Shown here: positions 6,853 through 13,873 of the stretch, one piece after another
Layout of the letters: every line of letters begins with the position of its first letter
How positions within the stretch are numbered: position 1 is the first letter of the stretch
Source: UBA4660 sp034408895
GTDB taxonomy: Bacteria > Bacteroidota > Bacteroidia > Flavobacteriales_D > Sanyastnellaceae
Assembly (NCBI GenBank): GCA_034408895.1
Contig: JAWXCI010000066.1
Coordinates: 1-21,026, forward strand
DNA: 21,026 bases
Reading direction: 5' to 3'
The notes under the pieces: model-generated
The model's input: the letters and a program-made list of their open reading frames with translations, nothing else
Databases searched by the model: none
What the model was told of the DNA's origin: nothing
Program-made: the position numbers and the translations under genes

Positions 6853-7908
6853 TCAAAGCCTGCTGGTCCTGCCCATCAACCAATTATCCACCAGCACCAG
6901 CGAAGCCATTGCTTCTACAATAGGCACCGCACGAGGCAGCACACAGGGATCATGTCGCCCTGCCGCTTCGAGTACGACATCTTCTCCCGCCACATTTTTT
7001 GTGTCCTGTTTTTTGCCGATGGTGGATGTGGGTTTGAACGCCACACGAAACACAATGTGATCCCCTGTAGAAATTCCTCCTGTGATTCCAGACTTGAACG
7101 TATTGTTTTCGGAGCCCAAAAGCTGAGTGGAAGTAAATCCGTTTACAATCCCGTCTGATGAACACATTTCAAATCCTTTGGTGGCATTGATACTGAGCAT
7201 GGCCTGCGCAAGTGCCGCAACCAGTTTGTCGAACACTGGTTCGCCTAATCCTGCAGGAATGTGTTGACAGAGACAAGTAATGGTTCCTCCCACGCTGTCT
7301 TTTTCATCGCGCGTTTTTTCTATTAGTGAAATCATTTGCCTTGCGGCAACAGGATCGGGACAACGAACGATGTTGTCTTCGATTTGAGAGAGATCAAGTT
7401 TTGAAATTTCACTTTCCGCAAAAACATCTTTGACGCTGCTCACCCATGCGGTGATTTCTATTCCGGTTGTTGCAAGGATTTGTTTTGCTATAGAACCTCC
7501 CACCACCCGCGAGGCAGTTTCTCTTGCACTGCTTCTTCCCCCACCGCGATGATCACGGTGACCAAATTTTTTCAGCCACACTTCATCGGCATGGCCAGGG
7601 CGAAAAATATCTTTTAATAGAGCGTAGTCTTCACTCTTTTGGTCTTTGTTGCGGATGATAAATCCAATGGGTGAACCGAGAGTTTTGCCTTCGAAAATTC
7701 CTGAAAGAAATTCCACTTGATCCGTTTCGTTTCGTGGTGTGGTGATGGAAGATTGGCCTGGCCTTCTCCGATCCAAATCATTTTGTACAGCATCAATATC
7801 AATCATTAATCCTGCGGGGCAACCATCAATTACACCACCTATGGCAGCACCGTGTGATTCGCCATAAGTGGTGAGCCTGAAAATTTTTCCAAACGAGTTT
7901 CCTGCCAT
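6853..7908 (-). CDS. aroC: Chorismate synthase
   Basis: A 351-residue cytosolic enzyme that removes phosphate from 5-enolpyruvylshikimate 3-phosphate to give chorismate, the last step of the shikimate pathway, using reduced FMN. Signatures are all present: NSFGKIFRLTTYGESHGAAIGGVIDGCP (4-31), DLDRRRPGQS (44-53), PGHADEVW at about 104-111 with the conserved His, and HRDHRGGGRSSARETASRVVGG (117-138). The C-terminal HDPCVLPRAVPIVEAMASLVL segment is likewise standard, and the length is within the usual 350-400. The gene starts 3 bases after the stop of a barrel-like protein gene and belongs to a minus-strand run with a PyrR-like gene. No other shikimate genes are in the window. Nothing in the sequence suggests loss of activity. 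Confidence 0.98.
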   Translation of the reverse strand: MAGNSFGKIFRLTTYGESHGAAIGGVIDGCPAGLMIDIDAVQNDLDRRRPGQSSITTPRNETDQVEFLSGIFEGKTLGSPIGFIIRNKDQKSEDYALLKDIFRPGHADEVWLKKFGHRDHRGGGRSSARETASRVVGGSIAKQILATTGIEITAWVSSVKDVFAESEISKLDLSQIEDNIVRCPDPVAARQMISLIEKTRDEKDSVGGTITCLCQHIPAGLGEPVFDKLVAALAQAMLSINATKGFEMCSSDGIVNGFTSTQLLGSENNTFKSGITGGISTGDHIVFRVAFKPTSTIGKKQDTKNVAGEDVVLEAAGRHDPCVLPRAVPIVEAMASLVLVDNWLMGRTSRL

Positions 7909-7911
7909 TTT

Positions 7912-8664
7912 TCAGAAACGGTAAAACAACAATAATTCTATAACGCGCAGGTGAACCCGCAGTGATGGTTGTGCTCCTTCCACTGCATTGGTGGAGGTGC
8001 AACTGTGCTCAGCTATTGGCGCTTTGTACAAAAATTCCGGGCTGAAATGAATGTTCAGTTCCATGTGTTTTTTGAAATTGAATCGCCAACCTGCAGAAAA
8101 TGCAACGCCTGCGAGGAGGTAATCGGTACGGTAGCACTGCAAAAGTTGCGAATACAGCAAACTTGAAATTTGTGTGCCGTTTGGGAAGCTTGGATTCCTC
8201 ATGTATGTATTGTTCCATTGGACTAAACCGCTTCTGAGAAAACCCACGATGATGTCAACACCATAAACAGGTGCAATTTTTTCCTCAGGGCGCGACCATT
8301 CATGTCCAACTCTTGCATTCACCAGCCATTCTGTTTTGTCTTGAAAATAGTGAGAAATGGTAGTGTCGGTTACACTACTTATTCCAAGGGAAGGCGAATC
8401 ATTGTCAGCATCGAATTCAGGAAAATCGGCAATGACTTGCAGCCTCAGTCTCTTATTCGGTTTCAGGTATCGCTTGTATGAAAGGCCAAGCCGTGCAGTG
8501 TATGGAGATGCTCCCATAAAAAAGGAAACAGGTGTGGTGATGTATGTTCCAATTGCATTGCGGTGTTCGGGCATCTGCATTTCATCTTCGCTCACATACT
8601 GCGATAAAGCAATGTGGCAAATGCCGGAACACATGAATAGAAAAACAAGTTGTCTCCACTTCAT
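7912..8664 (-). CDS. Exported outer-membrane beta-barrel-like hypothetical protein
   Basis: A 250-residue protein with signal peptide MKWRQLVFLFMCSGICHIALSQ (cleavage near residue 21). The mature part is a series of alternating amphipathic strands with turns (SPYTARLGLSYKRYLKPNKRLRLQVIADF, WLVNARVGHEW, YLLAGVAFSAGWRFNFKKHMELNIHFSPEFLY) and finishes with the strand RVIELLLFYRF, whose terminal Phe is the typical end of an outer-membrane beta barrel. It is therefore probably an 8- to 10-strand outer-membrane protein; no specific family is recognised. The gene is tightly packed between the PyrR-like gene (2-base gap) and aroC (3-base gap), an odd place for a membrane protein, and is surely cotranscribed with them. 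Confidence 0.78.
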   Translation of the reverse strand: MKWRQLVFLFMCSGICHIALSQYVSEDEMQMPEHRNAIGTYITTPVSFFMGASPYTARLGLSYKRYLKPNKRLRLQVIADFPEFDADNDSPSLGISSVTDTTISHYFQDKTEWLVNARVGHEWSRPEEKIAPVYGVDIIVGFLRSGLVQWNNTYMRNPSFPNGTQISSLLYSQLLQCYRTDYLLAGVAFSAGWRFNFKKHMELNIHFSPEFLYKAPIAEHSCTSTNAVEGAQPSLRVHLRVIELLLFYRF

Positions 8665-8666
8665 AA

Positions 8667-9173
8667 CTACTCAATGTAAACTGCTTCCTTTCCTTTTTCC
8701 ATTTCCACAGTGATGTGTTCTTTGAGGTTGGTAGAAAGGGTGAGGCCAACATAATCAGCCCGAACAGGAAAGCTGCGATGAAAACGATCTACCAGTGTGG
8801 CGGTGGAAAGTGATTTCGGTTCGCCATCCAGCAAAAACTTGGTGGCATAAATAAGGGTGCGGCCGGAGTTCAGAACGTCATCTACCAACACTACGGATTT
8901 TCCTTTGAGCAATGACAAGTCTCCCGAAAATTTCATTTCGGTCTTGAGCGGATTTTCTTTACTGAGTTCAATTTCCAATTGGTGAATGGCGGGGCCATCC
9001 TTCGCTTTTAATACGGAAGTAATTCGTTTTGCCACCTCGCTGCCGCGACCTGCCACTCCCACAATCACAATGTTCTTTTCGGCATGATTCCTTTCCAGAA
9101 TTTCATGGGCAATGCGAGTGATCTTGCGTTCAATCTGTTGTCGGGTAAGAATAAGTGTGCGTTCTTTAGGCAT
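8667..9173 (-). CDS. PyrR-like phosphoribosyltransferase
   Basis: A 168-residue cytosolic protein of the type I phosphoribosyltransferase fold. The PRPP-binding motif SVVLVDDVLNSGRTL is at 93-107. The later segment ATLVDRFHRSFPVRADYVGLTLSTNLKEHITVEM (about 125-158) follows the PyrR pattern LVDRGHRELPIRPDYVG. PyrR proteins of Gram-positive bacteria bind pyr mRNA and convert uracil plus PRPP to UMP; Bacteroidota homologues are usually annotated only as phosphoribosyltransferases, and no pyr genes are near, so an enzymatic rather than regulatory role is more likely here. The start at 9173 lies 4 bases after the minus-strand motif CATCTTTG, which could be its -7 element. It heads the packed group with the barrel gene and aroC. 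Confidence 0.85.
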   Translation of the reverse strand: MPKERTLILTRQQIERKITRIAHEILERNHAEKNIVIVGVAGRGSEVAKRITSVLKAKDGPAIHQLEIELSKENPLKTEMKFSGDLSLLKGKSVVLVDDVLNSGRTLIYATKFLLDGEPKSLSTATLVDRFHRSFPVRADYVGLTLSTNLKEHITVEMEKGKEAVYIE

Positions 9174-9189
9174 GGGTCAAAGATGGGGA

Positions 9190-9255
9190 AAGTCAAAAGG
9201 CAATGGGCAAAAGTCAAAGGGCAATTCTCAACTCAATAACTCTCAACTCAACAAT
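9190..9255. repeat. Short tandem direct repeats between rlmD and the PyrR-like gene
   Basis: Two 15-base repeats lie in the 120-base gap. AAGTCAAAAGGCAAT (9190-9204) recurs as AAGTCAAAGGGCAAT (9211-9225), and TCTCAACTCAATAAC (9226-9240) is followed at once by TCTCAACTCAACAAT (9241-9255). Similar low-complexity tandem words are common between genes in Bacteroidota. Nothing else is seen in this gap. Confidence 0.75.
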
Positions 9256-9293
9256 TCCCGCCTTGAGGTCTTCGCTCAGCTCTCCTACTCACT

Positions 9294-10730
9294 TCATTTC
9301 TCCCACACTCCCACAGCTTCCACGTGCGCGGTATGGGGGAATTGGTCTATAAGACTTATGCGTTTCAATTCATATCCCGAAGCTGCAAGCACTTCCGTAT
9401 CGCGGGCTTGTGTGGCCGGATTGCAGGAGACATAAACTATGCGTTGCGCATTCAGTGCAATGACCTTTTGAAGCGAACGTGGTGCAATGCCACCGCGGGG
9501 AGGGTCAAGTACAACGCAGGAAATTTTTCCAGCATACTCAGGATACGTACTGATAAATTTTCCAACATCTGCAGCAATGAATTCAACGTTGGCTATTCCA
9601 TTTCGCTGTGCATTTTTTCGCGCGTCTGCAATGGCCGATTCCACAATGTCGACTCCCACCACTTTTCTCTTGCTGCGTGATGTAAGAAGTTGGGCAATGG
9701 TTCCTGTACCACAAAAAAGATCGAGTAAAATCATTCCGTCATCATCACTTTGCACATCTGCATATTCAAGTACTTTGTTGTAGAGCAATTGAGCACACTG
9801 CGGATTGGTCTGAAAAAAACTCGACATCGAGATTTCAAAATCAAGTCCGTTGATTCGTTCAATTATTTTTTCATCACCCAAAATCAGTTGCGAACTTCCG
9901 CTAAGCGGATCTACACGATCTCCCACATCGGGATTTATGGTGTGTATGAGACCGGCTAAACGATTTCCCATAAGTGATTTTATTTTTTCTCCAAACCCGC
10001 GCACATCAAATTGAGCGAGATGAGAATCGGATGTCACCAGGTTTATGAGCAATTTATCCGAAGCAAGACTTTTTCTTACTACCAGAAACCGAAAGAAACC
10101 ACTGCGCTGCGGTGCATGCCATGGAGGAAGGTTTGTGCTGATACAATACTCGCGAATCTCTTTCAGTTTTGTTTCCAGTTCCTGATCAAACAATCCGCTG
10201 TCGGCATCAAGATTCTCCACCATCCACCACGTACCGCGGTGTTTAAATCCAAGTGCAAAATCATCCACAGAAATTTTTAAATCAAAATCGTAGCGAATGG
10301 CTGCAAACGAATACTCCATCTTGTTTCGGTAATGCCATGCCGATGGTGACTCAATGTACTGGTCAAACAAATTTTCGATGTTCTCAATTTTCCCAATGCG
10401 TTTGTACAGTTCCAGCGTGGTGCGTTTTTTCATTGCGGCCTGTAGCGAAATTGGAAGAGTGGAGTAGGGGGCACCCGGAATTTTCTGGTAACCCGTTTCT
10501 ACCTCATCGGGCGATGGTGTGATTATTTCTACAAGGCCACATTCTGCATATCGTTTCTGGCATTTCGTTACCCGCGCTTTTACTACTTGGCCGGGAATGG
10601 TGTTCTCCACGAAGACAGCAAACTCTCCTTCTTCAGTTGCAATTTTCCCAATACCCACACCTCCAAAAGCAAAATCGCGAATGAGGATTTCGATTTCCTG
10701 TCCACGTTTCAGGATGCGTTTGTTATTCAT
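9294..10730 (-). CDS. rlmD: 23S rRNA (uracil-C5)-methyltransferase, RlmD/RumA-like, without Fe-S cysteines
   Basis: A 478-residue enzyme that should methylate C5 of a uracil in 23S rRNA (U1939 in E. coli for RlmD). An N-terminal TRAM domain (about 8-70, DFAFGGVGIGKI and VENTIPGQVV) is followed by the recognition domain and a Rossmann methyltransferase domain with the SAM site LLDLFCGTGTIAQLL at 335-349, DPPRGG at 409-414, the catalytic nucleophile Cys436 in YVSCNP and the base Glu471 in HVEAVGVWEK. The four cysteines that hold a [4Fe-4S] cluster in E. coli RlmD are missing: the C-x5-C-x2-C region reads GYQKIPGAPYSTLP (80-93), and the fourth position lies in VENLDADSGLFD (171-182). All catalytic residues remain. 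The assignment to RlmD rather than RlmC, RlmCD or TrmA follows common annotation and is not proven. It is upstream of the PyrR-like gene, 120 bases apart. Confidence 0.88.
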   Translation of the reverse strand: MNNKRILKRGQEIEILIRDFAFGGVGIGKIATEEGEFAVFVENTIPGQVVKARVTKCQKRYAECGLVEIITPSPDEVETGYQKIPGAPYSTLPISLQAAMKKRTTLELYKRIGKIENIENLFDQYIESPSAWHYRNKMEYSFAAIRYDFDLKISVDDFALGFKHRGTWWMVENLDADSGLFDQELETKLKEIREYCISTNLPPWHAPQRSGFFRFLVVRKSLASDKLLINLVTSDSHLAQFDVRGFGEKIKSLMGNRLAGLIHTINPDVGDRVDPLSGSSQLILGDEKIIERINGLDFEISMSSFFQTNPQCAQLLYNKVLEYADVQSDDDGMILLDLFCGTGTIAQLLTSRSKRKVVGVDIVESAIADARKNAQRNGIANVEFIAADVGKFISTYPEYAGKISCVVLDPPRGGIAPRSLQKVIALNAQRIVYVSCNPATQARDTEVLAASGYELKRISLIDQFPHTAHVEAVGVWEK

Positions 10731-10754
10731 CAGAGGGCAAGAGTAATGAAGTGG

Positions 10755-10816
10755 GATATCAGATAAGCGATATCAGATGTGCGTCACGCATCTCAAATCC
10801 CGCATCTTTATTTTCG
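10755..10816. repeat. Repeat-rich divergent region between rlmD and the transporter
   Basis: GATATCAGAT occurs at 10755-10764 and again at 10769-10778, followed by an imperfect inverted repeat around GATGTGCGTCACGCATC (10776-10792). TATTTTCG at 10809-10816 on the plus strand, 6 bases before the transporter ATG, matches 7 of 8 positions of TAnnTTTG, but no TTG stands at the right distance. The region separates divergent starts at 10730 and 10823, so promoters for both must lie in or near it. Confidence 0.5.
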
Positions 10817-10822
10817 ACCGCT

Positions 10823-12295
10823 ATGTCCAAACGCACCTGCGCCATCCTTTCCGGCCCCCTTCTTTTTTTATTGATGTGGATGTGGAATCCATTTGCACTG
10901 GAACCGGCAGCCGCTAAAACCAGCGGAGTGGTATTGTGGATGCTCGTGTGGTGGGTGAGTGAAGCCGTGCCAATGGCCATCACCTCCATTCTCCCCATCA
11001 TCCTCTTTCCTATTCTCGGCATTCTCTCAATAGAAAAAGCTTGTACTCCATACGGCAACAAATTCGTGTTCCTTTTTCTGGGAGGATTCATCATTGCGCT
11101 CGCCATGGAAAAATGGAACCTGCACCGGAGGCTTTCTCTCAACATTGTGAACTTCACCGGCAGCAGTGCCGACCGCATCATCTTCGGATTCTTCCTTGCA
11201 TCCTATCTCCTCAGTATGTGGATAAGCAACACTGCTACGGCACTTATGATGTTCCCCATTGCTTCATCGGTGGTCGCATTGCTGGTAAGCCCACACCCCT
11301 CTCCCCTTGGAGAGAGGTCGGAGGTGAGGTCAGGCATTCGCAATTTTTCTTTATGCATCATGCTTTCCATTGCTTACGGAGCGAACATCGGAGGCATTGC
11401 AACCCTCGTGGGCACACCACCCAATGCGGCAATGGCAGGATTGCTCAGCGACAAGTTCGCAACCGAAGTTTCTTTTTTCGACTGGATGAAAATTGCATTG
11501 CCGTTTTCATTTGTCCTCCTCATTCTTTCTTACTTGCTGTTGGTCAAAGTCATTTTTCCAAACCGGCTTGGCAGGTTCGAACTGGGGCATGAAATAGTGC
11601 AACAGGAATTGCGCCTGCTTGGAAAATGGACAGCGCAAGAGAAGAGAGTGTTTGTTGTTTTTGTTTCAACAGCTATGTTATGGATTTTCCAGGAACCGTT
11701 CAATAATTTGCTTCACGCAGACTTCATACAACACTATGTAAAAAATGAATCCATCGAATTCACCGATGTGGGAATTGCGATTACTGCCGGCTTGCTTCTT
11801 TTTCTTGTGCCTTCCAAATCGTTTAAATCAAAACCACTTTTGGAATGGAAAGACAGTGAACGATTGCCGTGGGGAATTCTGCTCATGTTTGGCGGGGGCA
11901 TGGCACTCGCAACTGCATTCGACATCAGCGGACTGGATGATGCGGTGGCCAACCAGATGAACACCCTGGACAAATCCAATCTTGTTTTGTTCGGAATTAT
12001 TTTATGCGGAGTGGGATTGCTGCTCACCGCGCTCATGAGCAATCTTGCCATGGTGAACATCTTCGTGCCGATAGTCGTGGTGCTTGCCATCAGCGCAGGA
12101 AAATCACCGGAGCTGTTTGCCATTCCTGTAACCATCGCAGCCAGTTGCGATTTTATGTTTCCCATGAGCACACCACCCAATGCCATTGCATACAGCAGTG
12201 GTTATGTGCGCGCAACCGATATGCTGCGCGCAGGTGTGGTGCTCAATCTTTTGTCGTGGGTGTTATTGGCAGTGATGGTGTACATCACGTTTTAA
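10823..12295 (+). CDS. SLC13/DASS-family anion transporter (sodium-coupled, dicarboxylate/sulfate type)
   Basis: A 490-residue inner-membrane protein with about 11-12 helices and an internal two-fold layout. From the ATG at 10823 it begins MSKRTCAILSGPLLFLLMWMWNP, the normal family N-terminus; the frame is open to 10751 but that part is repeat-derived. Family marks are LVWWVSEAVPMAITSILPII (41-60), FLFLGGFIIALAMEKW (83-98), the first sodium-site motif SNT at 135-137, VGTPPNA at 196-202, and in the second half SNL at 406-408 where SNT is usual, plus STPPNAIAYSSGYV (449-462). The substrate (succinate-like, citrate, sulfate) cannot be told. Residues 156-171 (SPHPSPLGERSEVRSG) are encoded by a hairpin repeat that looks inserted in a loop. 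The gene converges on the next one with only 13 bases between stops. Confidence 0.92.
   Translation: MSKRTCAILSGPLLFLLMWMWNPFALEPAAAKTSGVVLWMLVWWVSEAVPMAITSILPIILFPILGILSIEKACTPYGNKFVFLFLGGFIIALAMEKWNLHRRLSLNIVNFTGSSADRIIFGFFLASYLLSMWISNTATALMMFPIASSVVALLVSPHPSPLGERSEVRSGIRNFSLCIMLSIAYGANIGGIATLVGTPPNAAMAGLLSDKFATEVSFFDWMKIALPFSFVLLILSYLLLVKVIFPNRLGRFELGHEIVQQELRLLGKWTAQEKRVFVVFVSTAMLWIFQEPFNNLLHADFIQHYVKNESIEFTDVGIAITAGLLLFLVPSKSFKSKPLLEWKDSERLPWGILLMFGGGMALATAFDISGLDDAVANQMNTLDKSNLVLFGIILCGVGLLLTALMSNLAMVNIFVPIVVVLAISAGKSPELFAIPVTIAASCDFMFPMSTPPNAIAYSSGYVRATDMLRAGVVLNLLSWVLLAVMVYITF
11294..11329 (+). repeat. Intergenic-type hairpin repeat inside the transporter gene
   Basis: A 36-base GC-rich element within the transporter reading frame: CTCTCC at 11299-11304 pairs with GGAGAG at 11309-11314 across the loop CCTT, followed by GAGGTCGGAGGTGAGG. 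This matches by eye a repeat type (CCCTCTCC..GGAGAGG..GGGTGAGG) that I know as frequent between genes in Bacteroidota genomes. It is read in frame and codes a charged, Pro/Gly-rich loop with no match to family members. Confidence 0.6.
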
Positions 12296-12308
12296 ACAGG
12301 CTCTAACA

Positions 12309-13589
12309 TCACAGTTTCCCAATGCGCAAGGTCACCGTCCACTCATCAGTCATATTGAAGTCATCGTCAATTTGGAAGAACTTCAAGAATTCCAGTTCCA
12401 TGTAAAAATCAGCGAAGTCAGTAGCTGCCGGTTCGTCCAGGTTAAAGGGTAACCAATAAGTTGAGTATGGAATGGCAGACTCTGGGTCGTCAGCAATTCG
12501 CTCATCGTAAACCAGGCCGGTGCAGTCTATTGATGCATCAAGTAGTTTGAGTTTTATAGTATCATAAAACCTCATCGCTTCACTTTTGTTGGTGGATGAA
12601 AACGATGCATGAAAACTCAGGTTGTTCGAAGCAAATCCGGGGCTGAAACTCACCTCATCCAAACCATCCATGGTTACCAACGAATAATAACTATCGATTA
12701 GATCGAATTCCTCACTTGGTTTTTTTTCGCCACGCACATTCGCAAAATTGTTTGGGTAATCACATGCAATAAGGTTGAGTCGTCCAGCAAAATCAGATGG
12801 AACCATCAATGCGCTGTTTACTGGAAGAGTATTGGGGTCGGGATGCTGCTTGTCGTTTTCCCCTTCGGCATCTTCAGTCAAAAGAGCTTCAAGCCAGGCC
12901 TCATCTTCTTCCGTCCATTCTTCTGCTTCAGCTTCATCTGCGGGATCACTCCAGTCTTCAACCACATCACCGATAGGTTCAACATAAATTCCTTTGATCA
13001 CTTCAAAATCATCGAAGCCAATAGTCTGATAATTTTCAACCGCCATTCCGAAGTTGTAGCCATATAGTGCTCTTGCCGGTGTGGAAGACACTTCGGTGAG
13101 GCCCACCATAAAGTGCCATGTGCCGTATTGGCTAATCACTCCCACATCATTGGTGCTTCCGGCAGTAGTGTTTATAGCGGATGAAAAAGTCCAGTCCTGG
13201 ATGGTAGTCCATGTTCCGTAATTGAAATAGCCCACCTTGAAATGACCATCGAAGGATATAATAAATTCAAAACAATTGCTTGCATCGCTTCCGCCAAAGA
13301 GCACTCCGTATCCGAAATCTTTTACTCCAGCTCGGTGATCGGCTACCGTCCACACTTCAAAATTCGTTTCAAAGCCCAGTGGCAGAGTCTTCCAGGAGAG
13401 GTACTGACTGCTGGTGCGGTTCTCAAAATAATAATGGCTGCCGCTCACTGAGGTTTTCGCGCTTGCGTTGTCCTCTACTCCCCAGTTATTGCTGTTGTCA
13501 TTGAACGAATCAAAAATCAGCGTGGTGTGTTGTGCTGCTGCATCGGTTATCAGCACACTCATTATCATAATGGTAAATACGTATTTCAT
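12309..13589 (-). CDS. Secreted hypothetical protein with jelly-roll-like domain and acidic linker
   Basis: A 426-residue exported protein. The ATG at 13589 is preferred because MKYVFTIMIMSVLITDAAAQ is a proper signal peptide (cleavage after residue 20); the frame is open to 13670 but that adds 27 unsuited residues. Residues 22-200 (LIFDSFNDNSNNWGVEDN, YYFENRTSSQYLSWKTLPL, FEFIISFDGHFKVGYFNYGTWTTIQDWTFS, IGFDDFEVIKG) look like a concanavalin A/LamG-like beta sandwich of the kind seen in DUF1080-type domains. A very acidic linker (about 208-250, with EAEAEEWTEEDEAWLEALL) leads to a C-terminal domain I do not recognise, which has two cysteines 200-odd residues from the end and another pair of aromatic strands. 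No T9SS sorting domain is seen at the C-terminus, which ends TVTLRIGKL. It is divergent from glnN. Confidence 0.78.
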   Translation of the reverse strand: MKYVFTIMIMSVLITDAAAQHTTLIFDSFNDNSNNWGVEDNASAKTSVSGSHYYFENRTSSQYLSWKTLPLGFETNFEVWTVADHRAGVKDFGYGVLFGGSDASNCFEFIISFDGHFKVGYFNYGTWTTIQDWTFSSAINTTAGSTNDVGVISQYGTWHFMVGLTEVSSTPARALYGYNFGMAVENYQTIGFDDFEVIKGIYVEPIGDVVEDWSDPADEAEAEEWTEEDEAWLEALLTEDAEGENDKQHPDPNTLPVNSALMVPSDFAGRLNLIACDYPNNFANVRGEKKPSEEFDLIDSYYSLVTMDGLDEVSFSPGFASNNLSFHASFSSTNKSEAMRFYDTIKLKLLDASIDCTGLVYDERIADDPESAIPYSTYWLPFNLDEPAATDFADFYMELEFLKFFQIDDDFNMTDEWTVTLRIGKL

Positions 13590-13714
13590 TGGTTGGTATT
13601 TTTTATTGGTGGCGGCAAAGGTTGCGAAGATGCCGGTTAAGAGTTCTACGACTTTTCCCTGATTCTGCATGTTATTCGAAAGAAGTATAAGTCTATGTTA
13701 TTGTCGCCATTTTT

Positions 13715-13722
13715 CAAACATA
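13715..13722 (-). promoter_or_regulatory. Perfect -7 consensus in the glnN divergent region, minus strand
   Basis: TATGTTTG on the minus strand matches TAnnTTTG at all fixed positions and lies 126 bases upstream of the secreted-protein start at 13589. No TTG is found 17-23 bases further upstream. A second, closer candidate on the same strand is AACCTTTG at 13616-13623. Confidence 0.3.
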
Positions 13723-13737
13723 CCCTTATCATTTCGG

Positions 13738-13780
13738 GGGGGTGTGATAAGATTTTGATAAAAATAATTGAACCACCCCC
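13738..13780. promoter_or_regulatory. G7/C5 inverted repeat upstream of glnN
   Basis: GGGGGTG at 13738-13744 (end of a run of seven G) is the exact complement of CACCCCC at 13774-13780, 29 bases apart, in the 284-base gap between the secreted-protein gene and glnN. The AT-rich spacer holds GATAAGATTTTGATAAAAATAATTG. It could be a regulator site or a weak hairpin; the sequence alone does not decide. Confidence 0.3.
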
Positions 13781-13799
13781 TCCCAGTCGGATACATTCG
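13768..13799 (+). promoter_or_regulatory. Candidate glnN promoter
   Basis: TTG at 13768-13770 and TACATTCG at 13792-13799 stand 21 bases apart, within the range known for Bacteroidota promoters, with one mismatch to TAnnTTTG. Transcription would start near 13806 and leave a leader of roughly 68 bases carrying the 14-base tandem repeat. Confidence 0.3.
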
Positions 13800-13836
13800 C
13801 CACCGAATTCATATAAAAAAAGAAGTTCCTCCTATT

Positions 13837-13864
13837 TTCAACATTTAACCTTCAACCTTTAACC
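13837..13864 (+). repeat. 14-base tandem repeat directly before glnN
   Basis: TTCAACATTTAACC (13837-13850) is followed without gap by TTCAACCTTTAACC (13851-13864), one mismatch, ending 9 bases before the glnN ATG. There is no Shine-Dalgarno sequence, so the repeat occupies the place of the ribosome-binding region. Confidence 0.8.
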
Positions 13865-13873
13865 AACCCTTCC

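Noticed and set aside
10751..10822. Upstream extension of the transporter start to 10751
   Set aside because: The extra 24 residues are encoded by the GATATCAGAT repeats and do not resemble the family N-terminus, which begins at the ATG at 10823.
11734..12186. Minus-strand open frame opposite the transporter
   Set aside because: Mirrors the hydrophobic helices of the transporter; no independent support.
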